The notes: a model not told the origin generated them from the sequence alone. Numbered from the stretch's first letter, positions 16,407 to 25,741 are shown. The stretch is DNA of 64,000 nt from Acidaminobacter sp. (GCF_030247605.1 NZ_JAOTSB010000013.1:1-64000); one strand, 5' to 3'. Numbers and translations: made by a program.

Positions 16407-17804
16407 TCACTTCAGCACTTTCCTGAGCAGCTTCAGCTGATGAGAACTATAACCGGGATAAGCTATGGTCACATTAAATCTGCCTTTCTTTAGAACACTC
16501 TTACAGTGCGAAAATGTCAAGAAACTTTGTTTGCCATGGTAGCGCCCCATACCCGATTGGCCTACGCCGCCAAAAGGCAGATTAGGATGCGCCACATGCG
16601 TGATCGTATCATTTATAGCGACACCTCCAGCGGAGATCGATTTGAGAATCCGTCGCTCGACCTCTTGGTCCGTTGTGAAAAGGTATAGTGCCAAAGGCTT
16701 GGAGTGGCTGTTGATTTCAGATATAACTTGATTTAAGCTACTATAAGTCATAATAGGCAGCAAAGGTCCAAAGATCTCCTCTTTCATAACCGCAGTGTCC
16801 CTATTTGGTATTTCCAACAATGTTGGCTCAATGTGAAACCGCGCTTCATCATGACGACCTCCCCAGATCACGTGGGATTGATCCTCTTCCATCATGGCCA
16901 CCAGACGCTTAAAATGTCTTCTGTTGACTATTTTGCCAAAGCCATTCTTCCAATAGTCCTTTTTACCCCACATTTTTTCAATACTGCGCGTCATTTCCCG
17001 AACAAGCTCCTCTTTCACCGCTTCGTGCACATAAACATAGTCCGGCGCCACACAAGTTTGCCCGGCATTAATGGTCTTCCCCCACATGATTCTGCGAGCG
17101 GCTTCCTTGATATGTGCACTCTGGTCGACTATGACAGGACTTTTTCCCCCAAGTTCGAGGGTGACCGGGGTCAAATGCGCAGCCGCCGCCTCCATTACAA
17201 TTTTCCCGACTCTCGTACTTCCCGTGAAAAAAATATAATCAAAATTCGAATTGATCAAGGATGAGGTCGTCTCTTGTGTTCCTTGAACGCAGGCAACGTA
17301 TTGCTTGTCGTAGGCCTCCTCCAGGATCATCTGGATCACACGCGACACACTGGGTGTAAGCTCGGAAGGCTTCACAACCGCGCAGTTCCCTGCCGCCAAA
17401 GCGCCAATCAACGGCTCAATAACCAGTTGAAAAGGATAATTAAACGGCCCAATAATGAGCACACTCCCGAAGGGTTCCCTCACGACAAATCCTTTAGAGG
17501 GCTGAAGATAAATGGGGGTCTTGACCTTTAGCGGCTTTGCCCACCGGTTGAGATGCCTGATATACTCCGAAAGGCTTTTGTAGATAAAGCCAATTTCCGT
17601 AGCGTAGGCTTCCACTGGATTCTTCCCCAAATCCAAAGCCAGCGCTTTTAATAGTTCTTCCTCATGTTTTTGAATAATGGATTTAAGCCTTTTGAGCTGT
17701 TGAATTCTAAATGATACTTCTCTGGTTTCCAGCGAATCAAAGTATTGCTTTTGATCTTTCAAAAGCAATTCCGCATCCTGTAATGTCCACTCTTTATGTG
17801 TCAT
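16407..17804 (-). CDS. Aldehyde dehydrogenase (class 3-like, NAD(P)-dependent)
   Basis: A 465-residue aldehyde dehydrogenase that would oxidise an aldehyde to the acid. The cofactor loop FTGSTRVGKIVMEAAA, the general-base Glu in LELGGKSP and the catalytic Cys in NAGQTCVAPDY are all present. The length and lack of an N-terminal extension fit class 3 / fatty-aldehyde types (YwdH-like). The ATG at 17804 follows GGGAGG by 8 bases. It is divergent from the liv operon, across about 290 bases that hold the livJ promoter and nothing else I can identify. Substrate not predictable. Confidence 0.92.
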   Translation of the reverse strand: MTHKEWTLQDAELLLKDQKQYFDSLETREVSFRIQQLKRLKSIIQKHEEELLKALALDLGKNPVEAYATEIGFIYKSLSEYIRHLNRWAKPLKVKTPIYLQPSKGFVVREPFGSVLIIGPFNYPFQLVIEPLIGALAAGNCAVVKPSELTPSVSRVIQMILEEAYDKQYVACVQGTQETTSSLINSNFDYIFFTGSTRVGKIVMEAAAAHLTPVTLELGGKSPVIVDQSAHIKEAARRIMWGKTINAGQTCVAPDYVYVHEAVKEELVREMTRSIEKMWGKKDYWKNGFGKIVNRRHFKRLVAMMEEDQSHVIWGGRHDEARFHIEPTLLEIPNRDTAVMKEEIFGPLLPIMTYSSLNQVISEINSHSKPLALYLFTTDQEVERRILKSISAGGVAINDTITHVAHPNLPFGGVGQSGMGRYHGKQSFLTFSHCKSVLKKGRFNVTIAYPGYSSHQLKLLRKVLK

Positions 17805-17997
17805 AGAAAGTCCTCCCAAAAGTTGTAAGTGGCTGAAATTCTGACGTATTTATCGTCTCTCTTTCTATCACCCATGTCAAGATCTGCCAAGTCGGAAAAT
17901 TTCGTTAAAATTTTATAGAAATCCCAACACTCTCTTGGATTTGTTTTGCTTCTTGCCGTAGAAAAGTTTCTAAAAAGTTAGAATGTTCAGATTCTGA

Positions 17998-18026
17998 TTG
18001 CTAACAGGATTGTAACATTGTATAAT
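17998..18026 (+). promoter_or_regulatory. Promoter of the liv operon
   Basis: TTGCTA (17998-18003) and TATAAT (18021-18026) are separated by 17 bases, about 70 bases before livJ. Confidence 0.7.
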
Positions 18027-18097
18027 TATTCCTGTACATAGAGAAAGGGTTAGGGGAAGATTTTCACACACTATCATTATTTTGGAGGGATTGTCTA

Positions 18098-19267
18098 ATG
18101 AAAAAAGCAACGACACTGTTACTCATTTTAGTCATGATTTTGTCGCTCTTTACCGGATGTGCCGGTGAGCCAGCGGCAGAAGCAGAAAAAGTCATCAAGA
18201 TTGGCGTCTTCGAGCCTCAAACGGGCGAGAATGGCGGCGGCGGATTCCAGGAAGTTCTGGGCATCCGTTACGCAAACACAGTATACCCTACTGTAGACAT
18301 CAACGGCGAAACTTACAAAGTTGAGCTCGTAGAAGTCGACAACAAATCAGATAAAACTGAAGCTGTTACAGCAGCTCAAAGCCTTGTCAGCGCTGGTGTA
18401 TCTGCAGTCATCGGTTCTTATGGCTCAGGTGTCTCCATCGCAGCCGGCCCTATCTTTGCTGATGCTCAGATTCCAGCGGTTGCCCCTTCTGCAACAAACC
18501 CTCAGGTCACTGAAGGCAATGATTTCTACTTCCGCGTCTGCTTCCTCGATCCGTTCCAAGGTACGGTCATGGCGAACTACGCGATCCAAAACGGCGCTAA
18601 GACTGCTGCAGTCATCACTCAGCTTGGCGACGACTACTCCTCCGGTCTTGGCTCATTCTTTGTCACAGCGTTCAACGAGCTCGGCGGCGCAGGCTCTGTC
18701 ATCTCTGAAGAGCAGTTCCAAACAAACCAAACTGACTTCAAAGCTATTTTGACTAATATCAAAGCTAAAAACCCTGACGTCATTTTCGCCCCTTCTTCTA
18801 TTACAACGGCTCCACTTCTGATCAAGCAAGCTCGTGAGCTCGGCATCACAGTGCCTATCATGGGCGGCGACACTTGGGAAAATGCTACAATCATTGAGAA
18901 TGCAGGCGCTGACGCTGAAGGCATCGTCCTCTCTACATTCTTCGACGAAGCTGAACCAGCAACAGACGAAGCTGCTTCTTTCATTACAGGCTTCAAAGAG
19001 TACCTCACAGCCAACGGACAAGGCGAGATCATCCCAGCTGTTTCCGCACTTGGCTATGATGCTTACATCACCATTCTCGAAGCTGTCAAAGCTGCTAACT
19101 CCACTGAAGGCGCTGCCATCAAGGACGCCCTCAAGGGTGTTGAAGTTGTAGGCGTTACTGGATCCATCACTTTTGACGAAAAAGGCGACGCCAAAAAGAA
19201 TATGGCATTCATCAAGATCGTTGAGAATGGCCAGTTCAAGTTCCTCAAAACCGTCACTGTAGAATAA
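18098..19267 (+). CDS. livJ: Branched-chain amino-acid-type ABC transporter substrate-binding lipoprotein
   Basis: A 389-residue periplasmic-binding-fold receptor (Peripla_BP_6). The lipoprotein signal ends FTGCAG, giving a lipidated Cys at about residue 21. The mature part opens IKIGVFEPQTGENGGGG and contains the usual SAGVSAVIGSYGSG and APSATNP ligand-cleft segments. Codon choice is biased to a small set, as expected of a highly expressed protein. It is first in livJHMGF and is followed by a hairpin that would enrich its transcript over the permease genes. Ligands in this family include Leu/Ile/Val but also amides and aromatics. Confidence 0.93.
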   Translation: MKKATTLLLILVMILSLFTGCAGEPAAEAEKVIKIGVFEPQTGENGGGGFQEVLGIRYANTVYPTVDINGETYKVELVEVDNKSDKTEAVTAAQSLVSAGVSAVIGSYGSGVSIAAGPIFADAQIPAVAPSATNPQVTEGNDFYFRVCFLDPFQGTVMANYAIQNGAKTAAVITQLGDDYSSGLGSFFVTAFNELGGAGSVISEEQFQTNQTDFKAILTNIKAKNPDVIFAPSSITTAPLLIKQARELGITVPIMGGDTWENATIIENAGADAEGIVLSTFFDEAEPATDEAASFITGFKEYLTANGQGEIIPAVSALGYDAYITILEAVKAANSTEGAAIKDALKGVEVVGVTGSITFDEKGDAKKNMAFIKIVENGQFKFLKTVTVE

Positions 19268-19291
19268 TAGTCCATCAATGACACAAGTGCT

Positions 19292-19327
19292 TGAGTGGGG
19301 GTTTATACCCCCACTCATTTAATCTTT
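19292..19327 (+). terminator. Hairpin/partial terminator between livJ and livH
   Basis: TGAGTGGGGGT and ACCCCCACTCA arms followed within a few bases by a T-run. It lies inside the operon, so it probably sets a high ratio of binding protein to permease by partial termination or 3'-end protection. Confidence 0.75.
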
Positions 19328-19365
19328 TTTTTAGGATCAGTCGTACTTAGAGGAGGCATCGCGTC

Positions 19366-20247
19366 ATGGACTTTGCTGTATTTTTGCAACACTGTTTGAC
19401 CGGAATATCTCTCGGTGGTGCCTACGCGTTAATCGCAGTGGGCTACACCATGGTTTACGGCATCTTGAGACTGATCAACTTCGCCCATGGCGATATCTTC
19501 ATGATGGCAGGCTATTTCATGGTCTTTGCGTCATCCTCAATGCCTTGGTATTTGGCAACGCCAATTGTCCTCATTGCTACCGTTATCCTCGGTGTGTTAA
19601 TTGAGCGCGCCGCCTACAAACCGCTTAGGAACGCCCCGAGAATGTCGATCATGATTTCTGCGATCGGCGTTTCGTATTTACTCCAGAATCTCGCTACCTA
19701 TCTCTTTACTGCACTTCCAAGAGGCTACCCTACGCTCACCGCTCTTAAGAAAATTTTCCAGATTGGGCCTTTATCCGCTTCTCTGGTGACCTTTATTACA
19801 CCTGTTCTGACGCTGGCGCTCGTTTACGTTTTAATCCTGCTCATCAATCACAGTAAAATCGGGATGGCCATGCGGGCGGTATCGAAAGACTTTGAGACCG
19901 CACAGCTGATGGGCATCAAAATTAATAGAGTTATCAGTTTTACTTTTGCAATTGGTTCACTTTTAGCCGCCATCGGCTCAATCCTTTACTTTACGGATCG
20001 TATGACAGTCTTCCCATTCAGCGGTGCGCTGCCGGGACTTAAATGCTTTGTCGCAGCGGTTCTAGGCGGTATTGGAAGTATTCCAGGCGCCATGGTTGGC
20101 GGATTCATTCTCGGTCTCGGCGAAACTGCGCTGGTCGCTATGGGGTATTCCACCTTCAGTGACGCCTTTACCTTTATTCTATTGATTGTTATGCTTATCT
20201 TTCGCCCTACTGGTATTTTTGGCGAGAAAGTGACGGACAAAGTATGA
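19366..20247 (+). CDS. livH: Branched-chain amino-acid ABC transporter permease LivH
   Basis: A 293-residue membrane protein with about eight helices. The N-terminal GISLGGAYALIAVGYTMVYG, the INFAHGD segment and GLKCFVAAVLGGIGSIPGA are hallmarks of LivH. GAGGAGG precedes the ATG. Its end overlaps the livM start by four bases (ATGA), which implies translational coupling. Confidence 0.95.
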   Translation: MDFAVFLQHCLTGISLGGAYALIAVGYTMVYGILRLINFAHGDIFMMAGYFMVFASSSMPWYLATPIVLIATVILGVLIERAAYKPLRNAPRMSIMISAIGVSYLLQNLATYLFTALPRGYPTLTALKKIFQIGPLSASLVTFITPVLTLALVYVLILLINHSKIGMAMRAVSKDFETAQLMGIKINRVISFTFAIGSLLAAIGSILYFTDRMTVFPFSGALPGLKCFVAAVLGGIGSIPGAMVGGFILGLGETALVAMGYSTFSDAFTFILLIVMLIFRPTGIFGEKVTDKV

Positions 20248-21350
20248 TGAAGATGAAGAAGAACACTAAAATCCTTTTATCAGTTCTTATACTGATCGCA
20301 GCCGTTGCTGCCTTGTGGTATCTCGACGCCAACAAAAATCAATACAGCTACGCCATTTCAATTCTTCAGCGCAGCGCGATCTATGCCATTGCGGCTGTCG
20401 CCATGAACATGCTGACAGGCTTCACAGGACTGTTCTCACTGGGACAGGCTGGATTTATGGCTATAGGCGCCTACACGGTCGCTATACTTACTATCCCGGT
20501 CGAAATGCGTGCCAATGTCTACTACATCAACGGCATTGCGGATTTTCTCGCAAATCTGTCCCTGCCTTTCTGGGCGGCATTGATTCTGGGCGGCGTGCTT
20601 GCGGCACTGGTTGGCTTCTTTGTAGGCATTCCTGTCCTGAGGCTGAAGAGCGACTATCTGGCCATTGCGACCCTCGGCTTTTCAGAAATTATTCGGGCGA
20701 TCATTGCTGCGCCTCAACTTGACAGAATTACAAACGGTTCCTACGGACTCAAAAGCATTCCTGCATTTAGTTCCGTTTTTGAGGCCTTCTTTATTGCCGG
20801 TATTTGTATCCTGCTGATGATTTTAATCATCAACTCTTCCTATGGCAGAGCTTTCAAAGCCATCAAAGAGGATGAAACCGCAGCTCAGGCTATGGGTATC
20901 AATCTCTTCAAACACAAGAGCATGTCCTTTATCATCAGCTGTTTCTTCACAGGAATTGCCGGCGGACTCCTCGCCGTCTTCATGAGATCCATTGACTCCA
21001 AAACCTTTCAGATTGCGCTGACCTATGACATCTTGCTGATCGTTGTACTCGGCGGTCTTGGAAGCATCACCGGCAGCGTCATTGGCGCGTTTCTCATGAC
21101 CGCAGGCAGAGAGTGGCTGAGGTTCTTTGACAATCCGCTGATGATAGGCGGTTTTCAAGTGCCGCTGTTCAGAACCGGTTTCCGTATGGTCATTTTCTCC
21201 CTGATCCTCATGGCTGTCGTGCTCTACTACCGCAAAGGGCTGTTTGGTGATAAGGAATTTACTTGGGACAGGATGTATAACTTCTTTATTCGGTTAAGGG
21301 ATCGAATACGGCGGAAAACGCCTGAAAAGGGGGACAAAGGCAATGTCTGA
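20244..21350 (+). CDS. livM: Branched-chain amino-acid ABC transporter permease LivM
   Basis: A 368-residue membrane protein, the partner of LivH. MNMLTGFTGLFSLGQAGFMA and VLGGLGSITGSVIGA mark the family, and KAIKEDETAAQAMGIN is the coupling-helix region that contacts the ATPases. A basic C-terminal tail extends into the cytosol. The end overlaps livG by eight bases. Confidence 0.95.
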   Translation: MMKMKKNTKILLSVLILIAAVAALWYLDANKNQYSYAISILQRSAIYAIAAVAMNMLTGFTGLFSLGQAGFMAIGAYTVAILTIPVEMRANVYYINGIADFLANLSLPFWAALILGGVLAALVGFFVGIPVLRLKSDYLAIATLGFSEIIRAIIAAPQLDRITNGSYGLKSIPAFSSVFEAFFIAGICILLMILIINSSYGRAFKAIKEDETAAQAMGINLFKHKSMSFIISCFFTGIAGGLLAVFMRSIDSKTFQIALTYDILLIVVLGGLGSITGSVIGAFLMTAGREWLRFFDNPLMIGGFQVPLFRTGFRMVIFSLILMAVVLYYRKGLFGDKEFTWDRMYNFFIRLRDRIRRKTPEKGDKGNV

Positions 21351-22185
21351 TCAAGTACTCAGCCTGAATGATGTGACGATGCAGTTTGGTGGTGTCGTCG
21401 CGGTCAATAACCTCTCCCTGGAAGTCAACAAAGGTGAGATCGTTGCCTTGATTGGGCCGAACGGCGCAGGCAAAACCACCGCGTTCAACGTTATAACAGG
21501 TGTCTACGCGCCAACAAACGGCAAGGTGTCGTTTCAAGGAAAACCCATCATCAGCAATTTTCCACAAGGTAAAATGAAAAAGCTCTACTCGGGTGAAAAC
21601 GCGGGTAAATACACTGAGTTGATCCGTAAAACACCGGATGTCATTACGAAATTAGGGGTAGCGAGAACCTTCCAAAACATTCGTCTCTTTAAGAACCTGA
21701 CGGTTTTTGACAACGTCTTGATTGCTAAGCACATGAATATTAAATCCAATGTGTTTTCAGCAACTTTAAGGCTGAATCATAAGGAAGAGCAGACCATGCG
21801 GAAAGAATCTATGGAGCTTCTTGAAATACTGGGGTTAGCCCATCTCAAGGACGAAATTTCGAGTTCTCTGCCTTACGGTCAGCAGAGAAAGCTTGAGATT
21901 GCCCGTGCGTTGGCAACGAAACCTTCCCTGCTGCTTCTGGATGAACCTGCTGCCGGCATGAATCCACATGAGACTCACGATCTGACCGCATTTATAAGAA
22001 TGCTGAAGGATGATTTTCACCTGACCGTTCTAATGATTGAACACCATATGAACCTGGTCATGGAAATCTCTGATCGCATTTATGTCTTGGATTTTGGAAA
22101 GCTGATTGCCTCAGGAACACCTGCTGATATTCAGAGCAATCAGAGGGTAATCGACGCTTATTTGGGGGTAGCTGACGATGAGTAA
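21343..22185 (+). CDS. livG: Branched-chain amino-acid ABC transporter ATPase LivG
   Basis: A 280-residue ABC ATPase. It has Walker A GPNGAGKTT, the long LivG-specific insertion around ARTFQNIRLFKNLTVFDNV, an altered signature SSLPYGQQRKLEIARAL, and Walker B LLLLDEPAAGMNP. A GGGGGAC ribosome site lies within the end of livM. It overlaps livF by eight bases. Confidence 0.95.
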   Translation: MSDQVLSLNDVTMQFGGVVAVNNLSLEVNKGEIVALIGPNGAGKTTAFNVITGVYAPTNGKVSFQGKPIISNFPQGKMKKLYSGENAGKYTELIRKTPDVITKLGVARTFQNIRLFKNLTVFDNVLIAKHMNIKSNVFSATLRLNHKEEQTMRKESMELLEILGLAHLKDEISSSLPYGQQRKLEIARALATKPSLLLLDEPAAGMNPHETHDLTAFIRMLKDDFHLTVLMIEHHMNLVMEISDRIYVLDFGKLIASGTPADIQSNQRVIDAYLGVADDE

Positions 22186-22900
22186 TGACATCCATCTTAA
22201 AATTTCCAATTTAAGCGTAGCTTATGGCGGGATTCAAGCAGTCAAAGACATTTCCATTGAAGTCCCTAAAGGAAAAATCGTAACCCTGATTGGTTCCAAC
22301 GGTGCCGGAAAAAGCACTACGCTTCGTACCATTGCCGGCGTCGTCAAACCAAAGGAAGGCTCAATCCAATTTAACGGGGAAGAGATCCTGGGCAAATCTC
22401 CGGACTATATTGTCACGCGGGGCATCACGCTGGTTCCTGAGGGACGCAGGGTCTTTGACAATCTGACGGTTCTCGAAAACCTCAAAATTGGCGCTTATGT
22501 CCACAAGCACAGGCTGGAAGAAGACATTGAGCAGGTTTACAGACTGTTCCCCCGCCTCAAAGAGCGCGCCTGGCAATTTGCAGGGACACTTTCAGGCGGC
22601 GAGCAGCAGATGCTGGCTGTCGGACGGGCGTTGATGAGCCGTCCGAAAATGATCATGATGGACGAGCCTTCCTTAGGTCTCGCGCCATTGATCATCAAAG
22701 ACATCTTCAACATCATCAAGACTGTCAACGCCGAGGGAATCACCGTCCTGCTGATTGAGCAGAATGCCAACCTCGCGCTTAAGATCGCGGACCATGCCTA
22801 TGTCATGGAAACCGGCGTCATTACCCTTGAAGGAACAGGCGCTGCGCTCCTTGCTGATGAAAGCGTCAAGGAAGCCTATCTTGGAAAAAGAAAAGAATAA
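22178..22900 (+). CDS. livF: Branched-chain amino-acid ABC transporter ATPase LivF
   Basis: A 240-residue ABC ATPase with Walker A GSNGAGKST, signature TLSGGEQQMLAVGRALM and Walker B MIMMDEPSLGLAP, all standard for LivF. It heterodimerises with LivG. It is the last gene of the importer operon, and a terminator at 22916 follows. Confidence 0.95.
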   Translation: MSNDIHLKISNLSVAYGGIQAVKDISIEVPKGKIVTLIGSNGAGKSTTLRTIAGVVKPKEGSIQFNGEEILGKSPDYIVTRGITLVPEGRRVFDNLTVLENLKIGAYVHKHRLEEDIEQVYRLFPRLKERAWQFAGTLSGGEQQMLAVGRALMSRPKMIMMDEPSLGLAPLIIKDIFNIIKTVNAEGITVLLIEQNANLALKIADHAYVMETGVITLEGTGAALLADESVKEAYLGKRKE

Positions 22901-22915
22901 AGCGACAAATTTTAT

Positions 22916-22940
22916 GAGCCACGAAAGTGGCTCTTGTTTT
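22916..22940 (+). terminator. Intrinsic terminator of the liv operon
   Basis: GAGCCAC-GAAA-GTGGCTC stem-loop followed by TTGTTTT. Confidence 0.85.
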
Positions 22941-23028
22941 ATAATAAAGCTGTGGGCCAACGAAGACGCCATGACGGATTATCCTCATCCGGTCCTGAGA
23001 CAGCCCAATCTTACGGGAGGTGAGTCCT

Positions 23029-23616
23029 TTGCCCAATGTCGCGGCCTTTTTATCTTATGTTTTCATTACAACCTTTACACCCGGCCCCAACAATATCATG
23101 TCTATGTCCAACGCCAGCCGCTATGGCTTCTTAAAAAGTCTCCCATTCAATATTGGGATCTTCTTTGGTTTTCTTGTGATTCTGGCGCTGAGCAGCCTGT
23201 TCAGCGTCTCTTTGTACAACGTCATTCCAAGCATCAAGCCCGTCATGACGGTCGTTGGCGCTGTCTACATCCTCTGGTTGGCGTGGAAAACCTATCACAG
23301 CAAACCTCATGACAGCTCGGGCAGCGGTGAGAAGCAGACCAACACCATAACCGCGGGACTGCTGCTTCAGTTCGTCAACCCTAAGGTTATTTTGTACAGC
23401 ATCACAACCTTATCGACATTTGTTGTACCCTATTACAGTTCAATTCCCGTGGTTATAGCTTTCGCCGTCTTCCTGGCTTTTGTCGGTTTCGTATCGACGT
23501 GCTGCTGGTCGCTGTTTGGGTCCGTTTTCCAAAGGTTTCTGCACAGTCATCAAAAGCTGATCAATTCGGCTATGGCGCTTCTATTGGTTTACTGCGCCGT
23601 GTCGCTATTTTTGTAA
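23029..23616 (+). CDS. LysE/RhtB family amino-acid exporter
   Basis: A 195-residue membrane protein with about six helices. The TFTPGPNNIMSMSNASRYGF motif near the N-terminus and FVNPKVILYSITT in the second half identify the LysE translocator family, which exports amino acids or analogues. TTG 23029 is preferred because GGGAGG lies 8 bases upstream; a GTG at 23020 overlaps that site. Lying behind a branched-chain amino-acid importer, it may relieve excess uptake, though it is separated by a terminator. Confidence 0.88.
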   Translation: MPNVAAFLSYVFITTFTPGPNNIMSMSNASRYGFLKSLPFNIGIFFGFLVILALSSLFSVSLYNVIPSIKPVMTVVGAVYILWLAWKTYHSKPHDSSGSGEKQTNTITAGLLLQFVNPKVILYSITTLSTFVVPYYSSIPVVIAFAVFLAFVGFVSTCCWSLFGSVFQRFLHSHQKLINSAMALLLVYCAVSLFL

Positions 23617-23669
23617 TACTGAAATTGTTTTCAGAAGAGAAGACTCGCGTCCAGAGGGTATGGAAAAAT

Positions 23670-23688
23670 GACCATCGGCAAAAAAAAT
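23670..23688 (+). repeat. Dispersed repeat GACCATCGGCAAAA (with extended A-run)
   Basis: A copy of the short dispersed motif immediately before the lysE-like gene terminator. Confidence 0.7.
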
Positions 23689-23689
23689 C

Positions 23690-23717
23690 AGGGAGCACAG
23701 GCGTGCTCCCTTTTTTC
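23690..23717 (+). terminator. Intrinsic terminator of the LysE-family gene
   Basis: AGGGAGCAC and GTGCTCCCT arms with a four-base loop and a TTTTTT tail. Confidence 0.9.
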
Positions 23718-23749
23718 TTGCGAATGGAATGGTTCAATTTGTGGCAATC

Positions 23750-24166
23750 CTAAAGTTCAAAGTGGCCAGAGGCCTCAGGCTGATACAGCACCTTTTCAAT
23801 TTTGAGCCGGACAGTGCCTTCAGGAACTTGCCAGTCGATCTCGTCGCCTTCATGATAGCCCAGCATGGCGGTTCCAATGGGGGCCATGACTGAAATTTTA
23901 TTTTCCAGAAAATTCGAATCTTCCGGATAAACGAGGCTATATTCGGTTCTTTCTTCTGAGTTCAGGTGCTTCATGAGAAATTTGGAATTCATTGTGATGG
24001 TGCCGGACGGAATTTGCTCTGCCTCAACGACATGTGCCCGTTCCAGCTCGATCTGAAGTGCTTTCAACTCCTTGGATTCTTTTGCTTTTCCAAATTCACT
24101 TTCCTCTGCCACCAGTTTTTTCAGTCGTTCCAAATCCTGCGAGGTTAACACGATATTTCGTTTCAT
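23750..24166 (-). CDS. GreA/GreB C-terminal domain protein, Rnk-like (nucleoside diphosphate kinase regulator type)
   Basis: A 138-residue protein. The C-terminal half (YPEDSNFLENKISVMAPIGT, then AMLGYHEGDEIDWQVPEG) is the FKBP-like domain shared by Gre factors and Rnk. The N-terminal half is a short helical hairpin rather than the full Gre coiled coil, so it probably binds RNA polymerase without normal transcript-cleavage activity. Expression is from the promoter at 24232-24260, with a hairpin at the very 5' end of the mRNA. It is convergent with the LysE-family gene. Confidence 0.85.
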   Translation of the reverse strand: MKRNIVLTSQDLERLKKLVAEESEFGKAKESKELKALQIELERAHVVEAEQIPSGTITMNSKFLMKHLNSEERTEYSLVYPEDSNFLENKISVMAPIGTAMLGYHEGDEIDWQVPEGTVRLKIEKVLYQPEASGHFEL

Positions 24167-24201
24167 GATCTCCAGTTCCTTCCTTTCGGCATAAATACAG
24201 A

Positions 24202-24226
24202 GGAGTCCTTTGCAGGACTCCCTTTT
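24202..24226. other. Hairpin at the 5' end of the Rnk-like gene mRNA
   Basis: GGAGTCC-TTTGCA-GGACTCC followed by CTTTTT on the plus strand. Given the minus-strand promoter at 24232-24260, transcription should begin near 24225, so the stem lies at the extreme 5' end of that mRNA. Read on the plus strand it also looks like a terminator, although no plus-strand gene ends here. Confidence 0.6.
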
Positions 24227-24231
24227 TCTTT

Positions 24232-24260
24232 AGTATAATGGATATTTCTATTTTTGTAAA
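24232..24260 (-). promoter_or_regulatory. Promoter of the Rnk-like gene
   Basis: On the minus strand TTTACA (24260-24255) and TATACT (24237-24232) are 17 bases apart. Confidence 0.7.
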
Positions 24261-24300
24261 TGGCTGGGTGTCCCTGAAGTGTACAACAGTTGTTCCGCAG

Positions 24301-24834
24301 TTATTCCGTTTCGTCCCCAGGGAGTAATGCGAAGGAGAACTTTCTTAGCCTGCCATCAGACTTTTCACTTGTATTCAGATATTTTAACAAGAGTTCGCTG
24401 AAATCCTGCAGGAAATTATCACACACCTCATCCGTCATGGTGATGGGATAACTCCTAAAGCCTACTCGATCTTTCGCCATATCATAAGAAGGTGTTGAAA
24501 TGTATCTTGAAAAATCAACAATCATTGACATGGCAAAGGTATAAAAAAGATCATAGTGCGCATTTCGGTCACCGGAGCTGACAAGTTCTTCAATGGCTTT
24601 GAATGGCTCCAATCTGACTTTATAGGTCTTTTCCACGGTGCCGCGAATGGGCGTTTCTGAAACAATTTCAAGGACACCAATTTCCAACAGTTTTTTGATG
24701 TGTCTGTATAGACTTGCGACAGGGATCCCGGGAACTGCTTCAATAATTTCTTTAGGCGTCGCTGAACCTTTTTCGGAAATAACTTGGATGACTTTCATCC
24801 TGACAGGATTCAATAATTCACTTAGCATTTTCAC
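24301..24834 (-). CDS. ArsR-like winged-helix transcriptional regulator
   Basis: A 177-residue protein. The N-terminal winged helix (about residues 1-75) has NPVRMKVIQVISEKGSATPK and the recognition helix VASLYRHIKKLLEIGVLE. The C-terminal half is a helical sensor region with no recognised motif. The GTG start follows GGAGGGA by 8 bases. It lies 142 bases downstream of the CPBP gene in the same direction. A palindrome at that gene's promoter is the obvious candidate for its binding site, which would make an autoregulated pair. Confidence 0.82.
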   Translation of the reverse strand: MKMLSELLNPVRMKVIQVISEKGSATPKEIIEAVPGIPVASLYRHIKKLLEIGVLEIVSETPIRGTVEKTYKVRLEPFKAIEELVSSGDRNAHYDLFYTFAMSMIVDFSRYISTPSYDMAKDRVGFRSYPITMTDEVCDNFLQDFSELLLKYLNTSEKSDGRLRKFSFALLPGDETE

Positions 24835-24976
24835 TTTTGATCCCTCCTCGTCAGATTAATGAGCGCTTATTTACGAAACGTCGAATGGAGATGGCCAGAA
24901 TGCGGCTCTGGGCAATTAGCTCAAAACGTGCTCTCACAGGCAGGTTCGCGGTAGGCTTGCGGAGGTACCGTTAAGC

Positions 24977-25741
24977 TCACAATAGCAGCGGCATGAGAAC
25001 AAGTTGATTGATAATATGAGCCATCATATGCCCCAGCATAGCATAGAGCAGCCCTTTCTTCCAGTACAGCCAGCCAAAGCCGAGCCCGGCAATTCCATTC
25101 AAGAGCAATGCTCTGATTACAATTGGCACTGAAAGGCCCATCATTTGAGCTGTAGCAGGTAAATGACCCAGCGCAAACAGGAGTGACGATATGGCGATGG
25201 CGATCCAGGCGTGAGAAACACTTATGACTTGTCCATTAGATCCGATTCCATTTTCTTCATGTTTTCTTCTGGAGCCTTTTGCCAGCAACCACAAAATCAA
25301 AGTCATGAGTCCAAGTCTCAATAAGACTTCCTCGACAACACCGCCATATAAGACTGCCGCGACCAGATAGAGGGGTGAAAAACTAAAAGTATTAAATCCT
25401 TCGGGAAGGTACTTCATGAATATAAATTTCTCAGAGAGCGTAATGATCAGAGAAGAGGCTCCGCCAATAGCGACAGCTGAAATAATCCCATTAGATTCCG
25501 GGAATTTGGTTTCTGGGAATATTAATCTTTTTCTCAGTTTATACCCCACAGCTGCAGCGACCGCCGTCAACAGCGCCGTTTGGAGACCGGATACTACGAG
25601 GAGCATTTCAATTGAACCAAGCTGCTTGATCACGGCTTCAGATAATCCTGGTGACATGGTGAGAAATTGATAATAGCCTATGAGCGCACCTGCGCACGCG
25701 CCTATTGCTGCTAATAGAATAACTTTGTGCAAGGTTTTCAC
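24977..25741 (-). CDS. CPBP family intramembrane glutamic-type endopeptidase (Abi/CAAX protease-like)
   Basis: A 254-residue membrane protein with about seven helices. The three CPBP motifs are intact: EEVLLR (EExxxR), FALGH (FxxxH) and HMMAHIIN (HxxxN-like). Such proteins act as membrane proteases, often in bacteriocin maturation or immunity. No bacteriocin gene is visible next to it. GTG start behind GGTGG. It is transcribed from the operator-overlapped promoter at 25811-25839, together with the winged-helix regulator. Confidence 0.88.
   Translation of the reverse strand: MKTLHKVILLAAIGACAGALIGYYQFLTMSPGLSEAVIKQLGSIEMLLVVSGLQTALLTAVAAAVGYKLRKRLIFPETKFPESNGIISAVAIGGASSLIITLSEKFIFMKYLPEGFNTFSFSPLYLVAAVLYGGVVEEVLLRLGLMTLILWLLAKGSRRKHEENGIGSNGQVISVSHAWIAIAISSLLFALGHLPATAQMMGLSVPIVIRALLLNGIAGLGFGWLYWKKGLLYAMLGHMMAHIINQLVLMPLLL

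Noticed and set aside
18653..19318. Antisense open frames across livJ
   Set aside because: They arise from the biased codon use of livJ and show no protein-like pattern or ribosome site.
24977..25741. Bacteriocin immunity locus
   Set aside because: The CPBP protein alone is not evidence; no peptide precursor or ABC exporter is adjacent.
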